NCBI RefSeq assembly: GCF_003955735.1
Contig: NZ_CP034464.1
Coordinates: 2,356,001-2,420,000 of the forward strand
Direction of reading: 5' to 3'
Length of the DNA: 64,000 nt
Origin: Undibacterium parvum
GTDB taxonomy: Bacteria > Pseudomonadota > Gammaproteobacteria > Burkholderiales > Burkholderiaceae_D
How positions within the stretch are numbered: the first letter of the stretch is position 1; every line of letters begins with the position of its first letter. Made by a program: the position numbers and the translations under genes. Below the pieces are notes generated by a model, which was given only the letters and a program-made list of their open reading frames with translations, did not search any database and was not told where the DNA came from. Shown piece by piece: positions 25,043 through 36,096 of this stretch.

Positions 25043-25693
25043 GTTGAGTCCCATTTTCTTGCGCGAATCGGGAATGTAAAAAGTACGCAAATATTACCGC
25101 AAAAATTAATAAACAACTGAATATTTAATCAGTTATTTATTGCATTGTTAGATTAATGATTTCAATCACTAGCCGCCCGCTACGTGGGCAGAGAAACAAG
25201 CCATTCTGTGCTATCCATCAACCCAACTAGAAGTGAGCTAGACCGTGTATTTGAATCGCATCAATCAAAGCAAAATCAGAATATAAATCCTCGCCATACC
25301 GTTGCGTGCGGATGTGATTAATGGGGCGAAACGGTTTGTGATTGAGAATGTATTTCGGTTTGAAGAGCAATTAGCATAAAGAGGTATTGAGCATCAATTA
25401 TTTGCGCCGATGCTGATAGACTCATATTGTTAATGCGATGCATAGCCTTGTCGGTTCTGAGTTACAAACTTACTGAAATCGACCGCGCAATATCCATGCG
25501 GCTCGTGGCACGATATTGGCCTACGAGCCGCATGGATATTGCGTGATGGGTTTTTAAATTAAAGCGATGCTGCGCCCTATCGATTTAGAAAACATAGTCG
25601 CAATCAAAAATCGCGCAAGTTCAGTGAGAATCTGTATAAATTGATTAACTGCCGCAGGTTAAAATATGTCTTTAAAGAAACTTAAAGAAATGA
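25043..25693. other. 650-bp gap with a possible decayed coding remnant
   Basis: No intact gene is supported. At about 25287-25379 one frame reads RADVINGAKRFVIENVFRFE before a stop, and similar-looking short segments follow interrupted by stops, which suggests a degraded gene of unknown family. A REP copy occupies 25484-25556. Confidence 0.35.
25484..25556 (+). repeat. REP-like palindrome, copy 11
   Basis: CGCGCAATATCCATGCGGCT, GGCACGATATTGGCCTACGA and CATGGATATTGCGTGATGGG. Confidence 0.8.
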
Positions 25694-26155
25694 ATGAAAC
25701 TAATCACCAGCGTACTACCACTATTGTTTTTCATCTTTGTCGCAGCAATCGCCATCGCCATCATTGCCAAAAAACTCAAAGCAAAAACAGCTACCGCATT
25801 AATCAAAGCAAAAATCCCTTTAACTAAAAATGAACAACCAATGTTTTTTAGATTGGTAGAAGCATTCCCGGATCAAATCGTTTTAGCGCAAGTTGCTTTT
25901 TCCGCGCTAGTCACCACCAAAGAGCGCGCCGCAAGAAATACCTTCGACCGGAAAGTGGCAGACTTTGTTATTTGCAATAAAGCTTTTGAAGTGCAAGCAG
26001 TTATTGAGCTTGATGATGCTAGCCATAAAGGGCGCGAACTGCAAGACGAAAAACGGATCGCTTCACTCCTACAAGCAGGACACAAAGTACTCAGATACAA
26101 AACGGTCCCGAATATAGAAACGCTGCAAAAAGACCTCATCATTTCATTGAAATAA
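25694..26155 (+). CDS. DUF2726 family protein with N-terminal membrane anchor
   Basis: A 153-residue protein with one transmembrane helix (about 5-27) and a cytoplasmic C-terminal domain. NEQPMFFRLVEAFPDQIVLA, then KVADFVICNKAFEVQAVIEL and DDASHKGRELQDEKR are the DUF2726 pattern; the IELDD...K arrangement resembles the core of PD-(D/E)xK nuclease-like folds, a relationship often suggested for this family. The function is unknown. It lies within the accessory stretch between RhuM and the NACHT gene, with a REP copy on each side. Confidence 0.82.
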   Translation: MKLITSVLPLLFFIFVAAIAIAIIAKKLKAKTATALIKAKIPLTKNEQPMFFRLVEAFPDQIVLAQVAFSALVTTKERAARNTFDRKVADFVICNKAFEVQAVIELDDASHKGRELQDEKRIASLLQAGHKVLRYKTVPNIETLQKDLIISLK

Positions 26156-26307
26156 AAAAATCAAGATCCTTTGCGGAAGCCAAGGCAGAATCAACAGCGA
26201 ATCAAAAACGAATCAAAAACGAATCAACAAGAGTCGCCTCGAATACTAGGTGATCGAGGCTGCTGCATAGCGGTGGCGGGTGAGTTTTTGAAAAATCAGA
26301 AACCGTC

Positions 26308-26380
26308 TGCGCAATATCCATGCGGCTCGTGGCGGCATATTGGTCTGCAAACCGCATGGGATATGCGTGATGGGTTTTGA
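26308..26380 (+). repeat. REP-like palindrome, copy 12
   Basis: TGCGCAATATCCATGCGGCT, GGCGGCATATTGGTCTGCAA and GATATGCGTGATGGGTTTTG. The left flank (CATAGCGGTGGCGGGTGAGT) is shared with copy 10. Confidence 0.85.
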
Positions 26381-26413
26381 AAATGATGAAATACTAGAAC
26401 TGACCTCGGCCAC

Positions 26414-26486
26414 AAAATACGCTAGCGAAAGACCTGACCCCATTTTTTGCAAAATACGCTAGCGAAAGACCTGACCCCATTTTTTC
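26414..26486. repeat. 37-bp direct repeat with GACCTGACCCC motif
   Basis: AAAATACGCTAGCGAAAGAC followed by CTGACCCCATTTTTT occurs at 26414 and again at 26451. The motif is the complement of that at 8473-8532. Confidence 0.8.
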
Positions 26487-26520
26487 GTAGCCGATAACCC
26501 GCAATCGCTAGGGCGCAACG

Positions 26521-26619
26521 GGGTTCATCGATTGCGCCGCATGTCGTCTATGAACGATCCCATGCGGTGCAATACGCCTGCAGCTATTTGCACCCTACTT
26601 ATTGTGGGTTACGGCCTTG
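26521..26619. repeat. Second dispersed repeat family, copy B
   Basis: Matches 11066-11164 over about 95 bp. It lies just downstream of the stop codon of the NACHT gene, whose 3' end is at 26650. Confidence 0.75.
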
Positions 26620-26649
26620 GCCGCAAGACACCAATTGCGAACCGACGTG

Positions 26650-28647
26650 TTATGGTTTGCAGATTTCTGGATACATGGTTTGGTGAATTGAAATTGATTC
26701 TACGAGAACCGACCGAATACCCTCTCCTAGTTGACGGCGCAACATTTCTTCTGAGTAGTGAATCATCTTTTTGAAGAAAAATTCTGGCTTTGCATCGGAA
26801 ATTGGAGCGAGAATACAAGTGGCTATACCCAATGCAGGATATATCTTTTGATTAGCAAAAGGATCCATTTTTTCCACTTGCTCAGTAACTTTTTCCGCAT
26901 ATTCTTTTACAGGATTCAATGCAATTTCATTCATTAAATTTCGGTAGGGTTGAAGGATTTTAATTAAGCTCGGTCTATTTTTTTTGTAATGAAAAAGTGC
27001 CTGGCGTACACCATTTGGAATTCTTGCAGCAAATGGAAGCACTCCATCACCGTTTAGTTGTGAAAGCATATTAATTTGACTTTTTACTAAATGCGTACAA
27101 ATTTCAGTTCTTAATTCTTGTGAAATTGAAACACCCGTTGCCATGCACCTATACAAAAGTAACAGATGGAAGAGTCGCTTTCCAAATGCAGGATAATTTT
27201 GAAATGTTACCATGGAAGATTTTAAAACTAAGAAATTCAAAAGATCTGACGGATCGTCCATTATCGATACCATGAACATAATAATGTTATGCCACTCCTG
27301 CTCATCATAGTGTTTCTTTAATACATTCATTTCAACTCGTTTTGCTACAAAATACCGTGCTGCAAAGTATTCCTGCATCGTGCCATGGCTAAACTCATAG
27401 CTTTCGGCAGAGCATTTTTCTAGAATGCCATGATGACTCTCAATTTCAGTAAGAATACCCTTAGCTTCATTGGAGTCTATTGAAAATCTTGATATTTCCT
27501 CTGACAACGCATTTAAAACGAATGCTTCACTAAATTCATATTCAATTGAGTTGCTACAACTTTTGCCTGCGATTGCCTCAAATATTTTCTCTTTTTTGTC
27601 ATCTGATAACTGAGCATAAGACGTATCGCGTCTGAAACCTCGCGTACTATCCCAGTCCCGCAACAGTGCGTCCACACAACGACGATAGAGTTCCGTTCGC
27701 TTCTTTGGAAGTGCTAGATCATTCTTAAATTGAATGCATAACAAGCTAAGTAACAACGGTGTCTCAGTTAGCGAAGATACTGTTTCGTCATTAAAGAGCA
27801 ACGAAAGTAATTTACTTCCCCGTTCGTGGTCCTTGCCAAACCAAGCTTTAATGATGGATTCAATTGCATCTTTTGTGAGCCGAATAAGTTCAATTTCTGA
27901 AAAATTCTCAAAAACTGGTTCGTAGTCGGCAGTTCGACAAGTCAAAACTATTGAGCATTTTTGGTACAGTGCAGAAAATGCATTTATCTTGTCAATAATC
28001 GATTGTCGAGATTCTTGTGGAACCTCATCAAGCGAATCTAAAAATAATGTGCAATCGCCACTTAATAATAACCGTGTATAAAAATCTATAGCATATGGGC
28101 CCTCTCTTTGTGTGAGAAGTGAACTGATGCTTTCCAAAATCCCTGACCCTTCTCGAGCGAGCAACGGAAGATGAAGATATATAGGAAGTTGTGAAGTAGT
28201 GAGTTTTGTTTTCGAAAAAATATTCTTATCAGAATATGCCAACGCCAGAAATTTTAAGAATGTGGTTTTTCCTGCGCCAGGTCCACCAAGCACTACAACT
28301 CTTTTATTCTTCGATATGAACACATCGCCTGCTTGCGTCGAATTAATATCGTGTTTCCTATTTTTTTTTTTCGATTTAACGTCAAGAGTATTCGATTCAG
28401 GCGCATATATTCGACGTCTAATATCCGTTGAAACCGCCGCAGGGTAATATAAATCCTTGAGATCCATTGGATGCTGCATGCCTAAAATTTTTACAGTGCC
28501 AACCTGGTGCTGTAGCATTTCAAAATGTGTTTTCCTAAATTTATTGAACAAATCTATTGACTCAATAAATGCATTTAAACCATGAAACACTGAAGTGACA
28601 GATTCTTTTATGGGTTCTTCGAACCAATTAATAACAGGTAGTTCCAT
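26650..28647 (-). CDS. Bacterial NACHT-domain STAND NTPase (putative anti-phage bNACHT)
   Basis: A 665-residue soluble protein. Residues 1-115 form a short N-terminal region including the DLKDLYYPAAVSTDIRRRIY lead-in typical of NACHT proteins. The NACHT core has Walker A GGPGAGKTT at 121-129, Walker B LFLDSLDEV at 201-209, sensor 1 VLTCR at 234-238 and the late YEFSHGTMQEYFAARYF motif near 415-431. The 230 C-terminal residues are helical with no recognised repeat. Bacterial NACHT proteins are NLR-like defence ATPases that protect against phages. The gene is visibly more AT-rich than its neighbours, a sign of transfer, and no effector such as a nuclease is recognisable at its N-terminus. Transcribed alone. 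Confidence 0.88.
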   Translation of the reverse strand: MELPVINWFEEPIKESVTSVFHGLNAFIESIDLFNKFRKTHFEMLQHQVGTVKILGMQHPMDLKDLYYPAAVSTDIRRRIYAPESNTLDVKSKKKNRKHDINSTQAGDVFISKNKRVVVLGGPGAGKTTFLKFLALAYSDKNIFSKTKLTTSQLPIYLHLPLLAREGSGILESISSLLTQREGPYAIDFYTRLLLSGDCTLFLDSLDEVPQESRQSIIDKINAFSALYQKCSIVLTCRTADYEPVFENFSEIELIRLTKDAIESIIKAWFGKDHERGSKLLSLLFNDETVSSLTETPLLLSLLCIQFKNDLALPKKRTELYRRCVDALLRDWDSTRGFRRDTSYAQLSDDKKEKIFEAIAGKSCSNSIEYEFSEAFVLNALSEEISRFSIDSNEAKGILTEIESHHGILEKCSAESYEFSHGTMQEYFAARYFVAKRVEMNVLKKHYDEQEWHNIIMFMVSIMDDPSDLLNFLVLKSSMVTFQNYPAFGKRLFHLLLLYRCMATGVSISQELRTEICTHLVKSQINMLSQLNGDGVLPFAARIPNGVRQALFHYKKNRPSLIKILQPYRNLMNEIALNPVKEYAEKVTEQVEKMDPFANQKIYPALGIATCILAPISDAKPEFFFKKMIHYSEEMLRRQLGEGIRSVLVESISIHQTMYPEICKP

Positions 28648-28838
28648 ATGTCCTTGTTAGATAGTTTTTTTGATTTCGACAGACTTCAGGAATTGAGAAG
28701 TGGTTGACAATAGTACATTGCAATATGGCGACAAACAAGCATCAGTTAACTTTTTAGTTATTTGCGAACACTTTTCGATTCTTAACAAAAGTCGCAAAAG
28801 CTGGGCTCAGTTCTAACATTCCAACATCGGAAAATAAC

Positions 28839-29105
28839 TCACTCCAACACCACCACATACCCAGCCTCAATCTCAGCAAGAAACGAAACAGGTATCCGCG
28901 CCCAGTCGACTACCTGCACCAGGATAGGAATATCGCTTTCCACCAGTGCTTCTTGCAGATCAAGAATGCCGTCACTGGCCTGGCTTAAATCAGTTGGATT
29001 ACGCACTACCAGATCGAGGTCGCTGGCTTCGTAATAGTCGTTGGTGATGCGGCTGCCGTAGGCCCAGACTTCTGCTTGCGGTAGGTGCTGACGCTTACTT
29101 AATTC
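28839..29105 (-). pseudogene. Start-less MNT nucleotidyltransferase remnant
   Basis: An open frame of 88 codons with the polymerase-beta-type motif GS-x10-DLD (GSRITNDYYEASDLDLVV) and a proper end (VVVLE, TGA at 28839-28841). An in-frame TAA stands at 29106-29108, and no ATG, GTG or TTG occurs before the catalytic motif, so the first helix and the start are lost. It directly follows the intact mntA on the same strand, overlapping its end by 11 nt, as if left by recombination between two tandem copies. Confidence 0.7.
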
Positions 29106-29403
29106 TTATTCTATGGCTTTCAATAATCGCGCGAAACGCCGGGCTAATCACCGCACTATCCACCACATCCACCTTGAACGGCAGATCCGATTCCGAGAAA
29201 TCATGTTCGATGGCGGCGAGCAGGCTGAGCGTTAATCCGGTGTCGCTGATGATGGCAAGATCGAGATCCGAATAAGGTTTTTCTTGATGTTTCGCACGCG
29301 AGCCGAAGGCCCAGATTGCTTTGTCCGGCACGTGTTTTTGCAGAATGGCTGAGACTATCTCCCATTGCTCTGGCGTGATGGCGATGTCAGGGATGTTGTG
29401 CAT
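29095..29403 (-). CDS. mntA: MntA-like nucleotidyltransferase antitoxin (type VII TA)
   Basis: A 102-residue minimal nucleotidyltransferase. The motif FGSRAKHQEKPYSDLDLAI fits GS-x10-DxD exactly, and a third carboxylate (KVDVVD) follows at about 80. In MntA/HepT modules the antitoxin transfers AMP to a tyrosine of the HEPN toxin. It starts 2 nt after the hepT stop codon, which is the typical HepT-then-MntA order. Alternatively annotated as HI0073-type nucleotidyltransferase. Confidence 0.85.
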   Translation of the reverse strand: MHNIPDIAITPEQWEIVSAILQKHVPDKAIWAFGSRAKHQEKPYSDLDLAIISDTGLTLSLLAAIEHDFSESDLPFKVDVVDSAVISPAFRAIIESHRIRIK

Positions 29404-29405
29404 AT

Positions 29406-29819
29406 TTAGGGTTGGCAGCGCTTGCCTAGTTCTTTGAGTAGCGCAGTGCCTTCAATGTAAAAATCCGGCACCATTTGCATGACGGCGATAGCCTTTGCTT
29501 CGTCGTAGGTATGACTGGTAATGCTGCGCGCATGACGGTAATCTTTCCATCTATCCCAGCCGCTGCGCAATAAACCTTGTTCGCTGCCGGTTCTGATTAA
29601 ATCGGGAAAGGCCAGTTCGTCGATTTCCACCGGGTTGGGTGAGGCTAACTCCAGATAGCGCTTAAGCATTTTGTGGCTTAACTCGTAGCAGAATTCAAAA
29701 CGCTGGATGCTGGCGTCGCGGTACAGCGAGTTGCCGGTATCTAGTGCATAGGCTTGCAGTGCTTCGCTCAGGCGTTGCAAGGCGTTTTCTAGTGAGCTTA
29801 GATCGAGTTGAATTGCCAT
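29406..29819 (-). CDS. hepT: HepT-like HEPN toxin (HI0074 family, type VII TA)
   Basis: A 137-residue helical protein of the HEPN superfamily. I start at ATG 29819 because GGAGG lies 4 nt upstream, rather than the 8-residue longer frame. The segment RSITSHTY near residues 105-112 fits the Rx4HxY motif: R and H form the HEPN RNase site and Y is the tyrosine AMPylated by MntA. FCYELSHKMLKRYLE and DYRHARSITSHTYDE are typical of HI0074. It forms a two-gene operon with mntA (2-nt gap). The toxin would cleave RNA unless modified. Confidence 0.85.
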   Translation of the reverse strand: MAIQLDLSSLENALQRLSEALQAYALDTGNSLYRDASIQRFEFCYELSHKMLKRYLELASPNPVEIDELAFPDLIRTGSEQGLLRSGWDRWKDYRHARSITSHTYDEAKAIAVMQMVPDFYIEGTALLKELGKRCQP

Positions 29820-29879
29820 AGTGCCTCCGCTGGTGTTCTTCATTTAAGTCAACAATCTAAAAACAGTACCGGCCTGTCG

Positions 29880-29946
29880 CGCAATACCCATGCGCCTTTC
29901 AGGCCAGCATGGCTGGAAACCCGCATGGGCTATGCGCGCTGGGCCT
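29880..29946 (+). repeat. REP-like palindrome, copy 13 (diverged)
   Basis: CGCAATACCCATGCGCCTTT and CGCATGGGCTATGCGCGCTG. It is the last copy before the core region, in the gap between hepT and gyrB. Confidence 0.7.
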
Positions 29947-29973
29947 GCCTGTTTTTAAATTTTACATCCAATA

Positions 29974-30004
29974 AAAAAGCCCGACCAAGTGGCAGGGCTT
30001 TTTG
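29974..30004 (-). terminator. Rho-independent terminator of gyrB
   Basis: AAAAAGCCC and GGGCTTTTT are separated by 12 nt, lying 16 nt after the gyrB stop codon at 30020. The mirrored A/T-runs would allow it to work in both directions. Confidence 0.8.
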
Positions 30005-30019
30005 TGATTTGGATTTGGA

Positions 30020-32557
<2,538 letters not shown>

Positions 32558-32574
32558 TCAAGGTTGTTTATTAC

Positions 32575-32752
32575 TCCCTCTCCCGCGTGCGGGAAAGGGT
32601 TGGGGTGAGGGTGGCTGATAGACTGCATTATTTAAAAAATCCGAAACGGAATTCTTGTGGAAATCTGCTCGCGGAATTTTCGGATGCCCGGTTTTATCGA
32701 CCGCCCTCACCCCTGCCCACTTGCGGAAACTGCGCCGCACGCGGGAGAGGGT
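32575..32752. repeat. Nested inverted-repeat element between dnaN and gyrB
   Basis: Perfect 17-bp terminal inverted repeats, CCCTCTCCCGCGTGCGG at 32576-32592 and its complement at 32735-32751. A second inner pair (GGGGTGAGGG / CCCTCACCCC) makes the ends foldable. The middle (about 100 bp) is non-coding. It splits the dnaN-gyrB spacing. Confidence 0.75.
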
Positions 32753-32767
32753 TCTTGTTCTTTGCTA

Positions 32768-33874
32768 CTAGATCCGCATTGGCATCACGACGTATTTGAA
32801 GTCGGTGTTTTCTGGGATGGTCAGCAAAGCCGATGAGTTGGAATCGCCAAGGGCGATGTTGATCTGATCGACCTTGAGATTGTTCAATACATCGAGCAAG
32901 TAGGTGACGTTAAAACCGATATCGACGCTGTCTCCTCCGTAATCGATTTCAATCTCTTCGACCGCTTCTTCCTGATCGGCATTGGTAGACAAGATTTGCA
33001 TCAGACCCGGGGTGATCACGCAACGCACGCCTTTAAACTTATCACTGGTCATGATGGCAACGCGTTGCAAGGAGCGCAGCAGTTGTTCGCGACCTAGCGT
33101 GAAGTTGTTCTTGTAGCCTTTAGGGATGACGCGGTTGAAGTCAGGGAACTTGCCTTCGACCAGCTTAGAGATTAACTCGATATCGGCAAAAGTCAGTTTG
33201 ACCTGATTGTTGGCGATGTCTAGTTGTACCGGCTCGTCTTTGTCTTCTAGCAGGCGCTGCAATTCGATAATCGTCTTGCGCGGGATGATGACTTCTTGAC
33301 GCGCAAACTCTTGCTCGACTTCTACCTGGCAATACGCCAGACGGTGACCGTCGGTGGCAACCGCAATCACGTTCTTGCCATCGACGACTAATAATAAGCC
33401 ATTGAGGTAGTAACGGATGTCTTGCTGCGCCATCGAGAAATGCACCATGTTAAACAGGTGCTTGAGGGCTTTTTGCGGCAGGCTGACGCTGGCGTTGTAA
33501 GTCTCGGCTTGCGCTACTGTAGGGAATTCTTCAGCCGCCAGGGTTTGCAAAGAAAAACGCGATTTGCCCGATTGCACGGTCATTTTCTTGTTTTCTAGCT
33601 TGATGGAGACGTCATTATCATCCGGCAAGGCGCGCAAAATATCGAGCAATTTACGGGCTGCAACGGTGGTCGCCGTGACTTCGCCGCCCGAACCGATTTC
33701 GGCATGCGTGGTGATCTGAACTTCGATGTCAGTCGACAGGAAGGAGACCTTTTCACCATCTTTGCGTATGAGGATATTGGCCAGAATCGGCAAAGTGTGC
33801 CGACGCTCGACAATACCACTCACGATTTGCAAAGGTCGGAGTAAAGTATCTCGGTGGGTTTTTACCAATTGCAT
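32768..33874 (-). CDS. dnaN: DNA polymerase III beta sliding clamp
   Basis: A 368-residue ring-forming clamp that tethers DNA polymerase III to DNA. It opens MQLVKTHRDTLLRPLQIVSG, includes VERRHTLPILANILIRKDGE, and ends in the conserved PENTDFKYVVMPMRI. Three topologically similar domains make up the typical length of 367 residues. It lies 132 bp after dnaA on the same strand and 240 bp before gyrB, the conserved order at bacterial origins. The intergenic 33875-34006 includes a direct repeat ATTGCCGAGCTTAT-like pair but no gene. Confidence 0.98.
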   Translation of the reverse strand: MQLVKTHRDTLLRPLQIVSGIVERRHTLPILANILIRKDGEKVSFLSTDIEVQITTHAEIGSGGEVTATTVAARKLLDILRALPDDNDVSIKLENKKMTVQSGKSRFSLQTLAAEEFPTVAQAETYNASVSLPQKALKHLFNMVHFSMAQQDIRYYLNGLLLVVDGKNVIAVATDGHRLAYCQVEVEQEFARQEVIIPRKTIIELQRLLEDKDEPVQLDIANNQVKLTFADIELISKLVEGKFPDFNRVIPKGYKNNFTLGREQLLRSLQRVAIMTSDKFKGVRCVITPGLMQILSTNADQEEAVEEIEIDYGGDSVDIGFNVTYLLDVLNNLKVDQINIALGDSNSSALLTIPENTDFKYVVMPMRI

Positions 33875-34006
33875 TTGTATATCCTCGCTTAATTTGTGGT
33901 TGATAAAGGATGGTTCATTACTTGATTACTTGTATTGCCGAGCTTATATTGCCGAGCTTATTGCTAGCGGCAAGCAGGCTGATCTCTGCTTGCGCTTACC
34001 TCAAAC

Positions 34007-35422
34007 TTAGCCCTTCAGAGTCTGCTCTAAAACGTGCAGCTCATGATTGCATTCCGGGCTTTTACCGCGATCTGCTGTGATCTTGCGTACCGCATGCAAG
34101 ACGGTGGTGTGATCGCGCCCACCAAATAATTCGCCGATCTCTGGCAAACTTTTTTGTGTCAATTCTTTTGCCAGATACATGGCGATCTGACGCGGTCTGG
34201 CGATATTCGCCGGACGACGTTTGGAGTACATATCCGCCACTTTGATGTGGAAAAAATCTGCCACAGTTTTTTGTATATTTTCAACTGAGATCTGGCGGTT
34301 TTGTACCGACAATAAATCCTTCAGCGCTTCTTTGGTGACGTCGATCGTGATCTCTTTACCGTGGAAGCGCGAGTAAGCCAAAATCTTGCGCAAAGCGCCT
34401 TCCAGTTCGCGTACGTTGGAGCGCAAATGCTTGGCCACGAAGAAGGCCACGTCATCAGAAAAATGCACGCCTTCGCTGGTGGCTTTTTTGAGCAAAATGG
34501 CGACCCGCATTTCGAGCTCTGGCGGTTCGATGGCGACCGTCAGGCCAGAATCAAAACGCGAGATCAAGCGGTCATCCATGCCGGTGATTTCTTTTGGATA
34601 GGTATCACTGGTGATGATGATTTGTTTCTTGGCGGCGATTAAGGCTTCAAACGCGTAGAAGAATTCTTCTTGGGTGCGACTTTTGCCACCAAAGAATTGA
34701 ATATCATCGATCAGCAATAAATCTAGCGAATGGTAATAACGTTTGAACTCATCAAAACCCTTGCGCTGGTAAGCCGTAACGACGTCGCGCACGTACTGCT
34801 CGGCGTGGATGTAGCGAATTTTAGCGTTCGGGTTATCCACCAAAATTTGGTTGCCGATGGCGTGGATCAAATGCGTTTTACCCAGACCAACGCCGCCATA
34901 TAAGAACAGCGGGTTGTACGAGACACCAGGATTATTTGCTACTTGTATCGCAGCGGCACGCGCCAGTTGATTGGCCTTACCAGTGACGAAGCTATCGAAG
35001 GTCAAATCCGAGTTGATACGGCTTTGCTCGCGCCGTGGTGATGGCTGCGGCGTTGGCTCCGGGTATTGCGGCATTTCGGCGTGGCTAGGCCGGTCGCCAT
35101 CCTGGCTGTGTTGCTGCGCGATATTGGCCGCACTAGGCATGCTGCTAGACGCCGGTACGCTAGGCACAGGTTTTTTATTAATGCGCGGGTCGATAATAAA
35201 CTGCACTTCTATCGTATCGTCCCAATACTGCACGGCTAATTCTGTGATGCGGCTGGCGAATTGCGTCTTTACCCAATCTAACTTAAAGCGATTCGGCGCG
35301 CCAATACGCAAGCGACCGTTTTCGTAATCAACGGGGGCTAAAGGCTTGATCCAAGCGCTGTATTGTTGCGGCGTGAGCTCCTGCTCTAGTTGAGAAGAAC
35401 AGGCTTGCCAAAAATTATCCAT
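34007..35422 (-). CDS. dnaA: Chromosomal replication initiator DnaA
   Basis: A 471-residue AAA+ initiator that binds DnaA boxes, opens oriC and loads DnaB. Domain I is 1-85 ([20 protein letters not shown]), domain II a variable proline-rich linker (about 86-135), and domain III carries Walker [16 protein letters not shown] and Walker [13 protein letters not shown]. Domain IV has the DNA-binding [15 protein letters not shown] signature. The start is the ATG at 35420-35422. It is transcribed away from rpmH across the 479-bp gap that holds the origin-like sequence. Confidence 0.98.
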   Translation of the reverse strand: MDNFWQACSSQLEQELTPQQYSAWIKPLAPVDYENGRLRIGAPNRFKLDWVKTQFASRITELAVQYWDDTIEVQFIIDPRINKKPVPSVPASSSMPSAANIAQQHSQDGDRPSHAEMPQYPEPTPQPSPRREQSRINSDLTFDSFVTGKANQLARAAAIQVANNPGVSYNPLFLYGGVGLGKTHLIHAIGNQILVDNPNAKIRYIHAEQYVRDVVTAYQRKGFDEFKRYYHSLDLLLIDDIQFFGGKSRTQEEFFYAFEALIAAKKQIIITSDTYPKEITGMDDRLISRFDSGLTVAIEPPELEMRVAILLKKATSEGVHFSDDVAFFVAKHLRSNVRELEGALRKILAYSRFHGKEITIDVTKEALKDLLSVQNRQISVENIQKTVADFFHIKVADMYSKRRPANIARPRQIAMYLAKELTQKSLPEIGELFGGRDHTTVLHAVRKITADRGKSPECNHELHVLEQTLKG

Positions 35423-35901
35423 GAATACTCGTTATAAAATGCTTGCGTATGAACAGAAAACTTCGTTCGTCTTACTTTTTGGACTTGCCAGTATGTTGCT
35501 AAATACCGTAGAAGTATCAATCCGGCACAATTGCAAAAAGAACAAAATAAAGCTGACACACTAATCCGCTATTCTACCCTTGCCAGCCAGAGTTATCCAC
35601 AGCTTGGAGGGAAATTTCTTAATTATTAAAAGCGCAAGCCTGATTAAATTTGCGTCAAATGGATTGACATGACCTAGCAAAGTGGTGAATAATTATGGGT
35701 TCCCTACCCCTATTTTATTGGATGTGGCATTTGTTGTTTTTAATGAAACAGCCGGTGAAGCAGTCATGAGCAGCGGTTTTGGGGCAGTAATGGTGTGAAT
35801 AGAGTGTGAGAAAGTGTAAATTAAGTGTAAGTTTTATCGACGCGCTTCACGCTATTACCCGTAATTCCGATTTATTATTTGCTTAAAATAGCGAGATCAA
35901 C
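35423..35901. other. Origin of replication region (oriC candidate)
   Basis: The gap between divergent dnaA and rpmH is AT-rich and contains one perfect DnaA box TTATCCACA (35593-35601) and a near box on the other strand (GGTGAATAA, about 35683-35691). AT-rich stretches around 35610-35650 and 35860-35890 could be the unwinding element. Few boxes are visible, so other boxes may lie in flanking genes. Promoters for dnaA and rpmH also have to be here; no clear -35/-10 pair was singled out. Confidence 0.6.
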
Positions 35902-36036
35902 ATGAAACGTACTTATCAACCTTCCGTAGTTCGCCGTAAGCGCACTCACGGTTTCCGCGCACGTATGGCAACCCGCGGCGGCCGCGCTGTTCTGAATGCA
36001 CGTCGCGCCAAGGGCCGTAAACGCCTGGCAGCTTGA
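35902..36036 (+). CDS. rpmH: Ribosomal protein bL34
   Basis: A 44-residue highly basic protein: [20 protein letters not shown], then [20 protein letters not shown] and RLAA at the end. This is the invariant bL34 sequence. It binds 23S rRNA in the large subunit. The gene is too short for usual ORF cutoffs but is unmistakable. It is the first gene of the rpmH-rnpA-yidD-yidC-mnmE block and faces away from dnaA. Confidence 0.99.
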   Translation: MKRTYQPSVVRRKRTHGFRARMATRGGRAVLNARRAKGRKRLAA

Positions 36037-36096
36037 TCTGTTCTGGCTATGGCCATAGCAGCTTAGGCTGAATGTGGCGATAGCTAGATTATTGAG

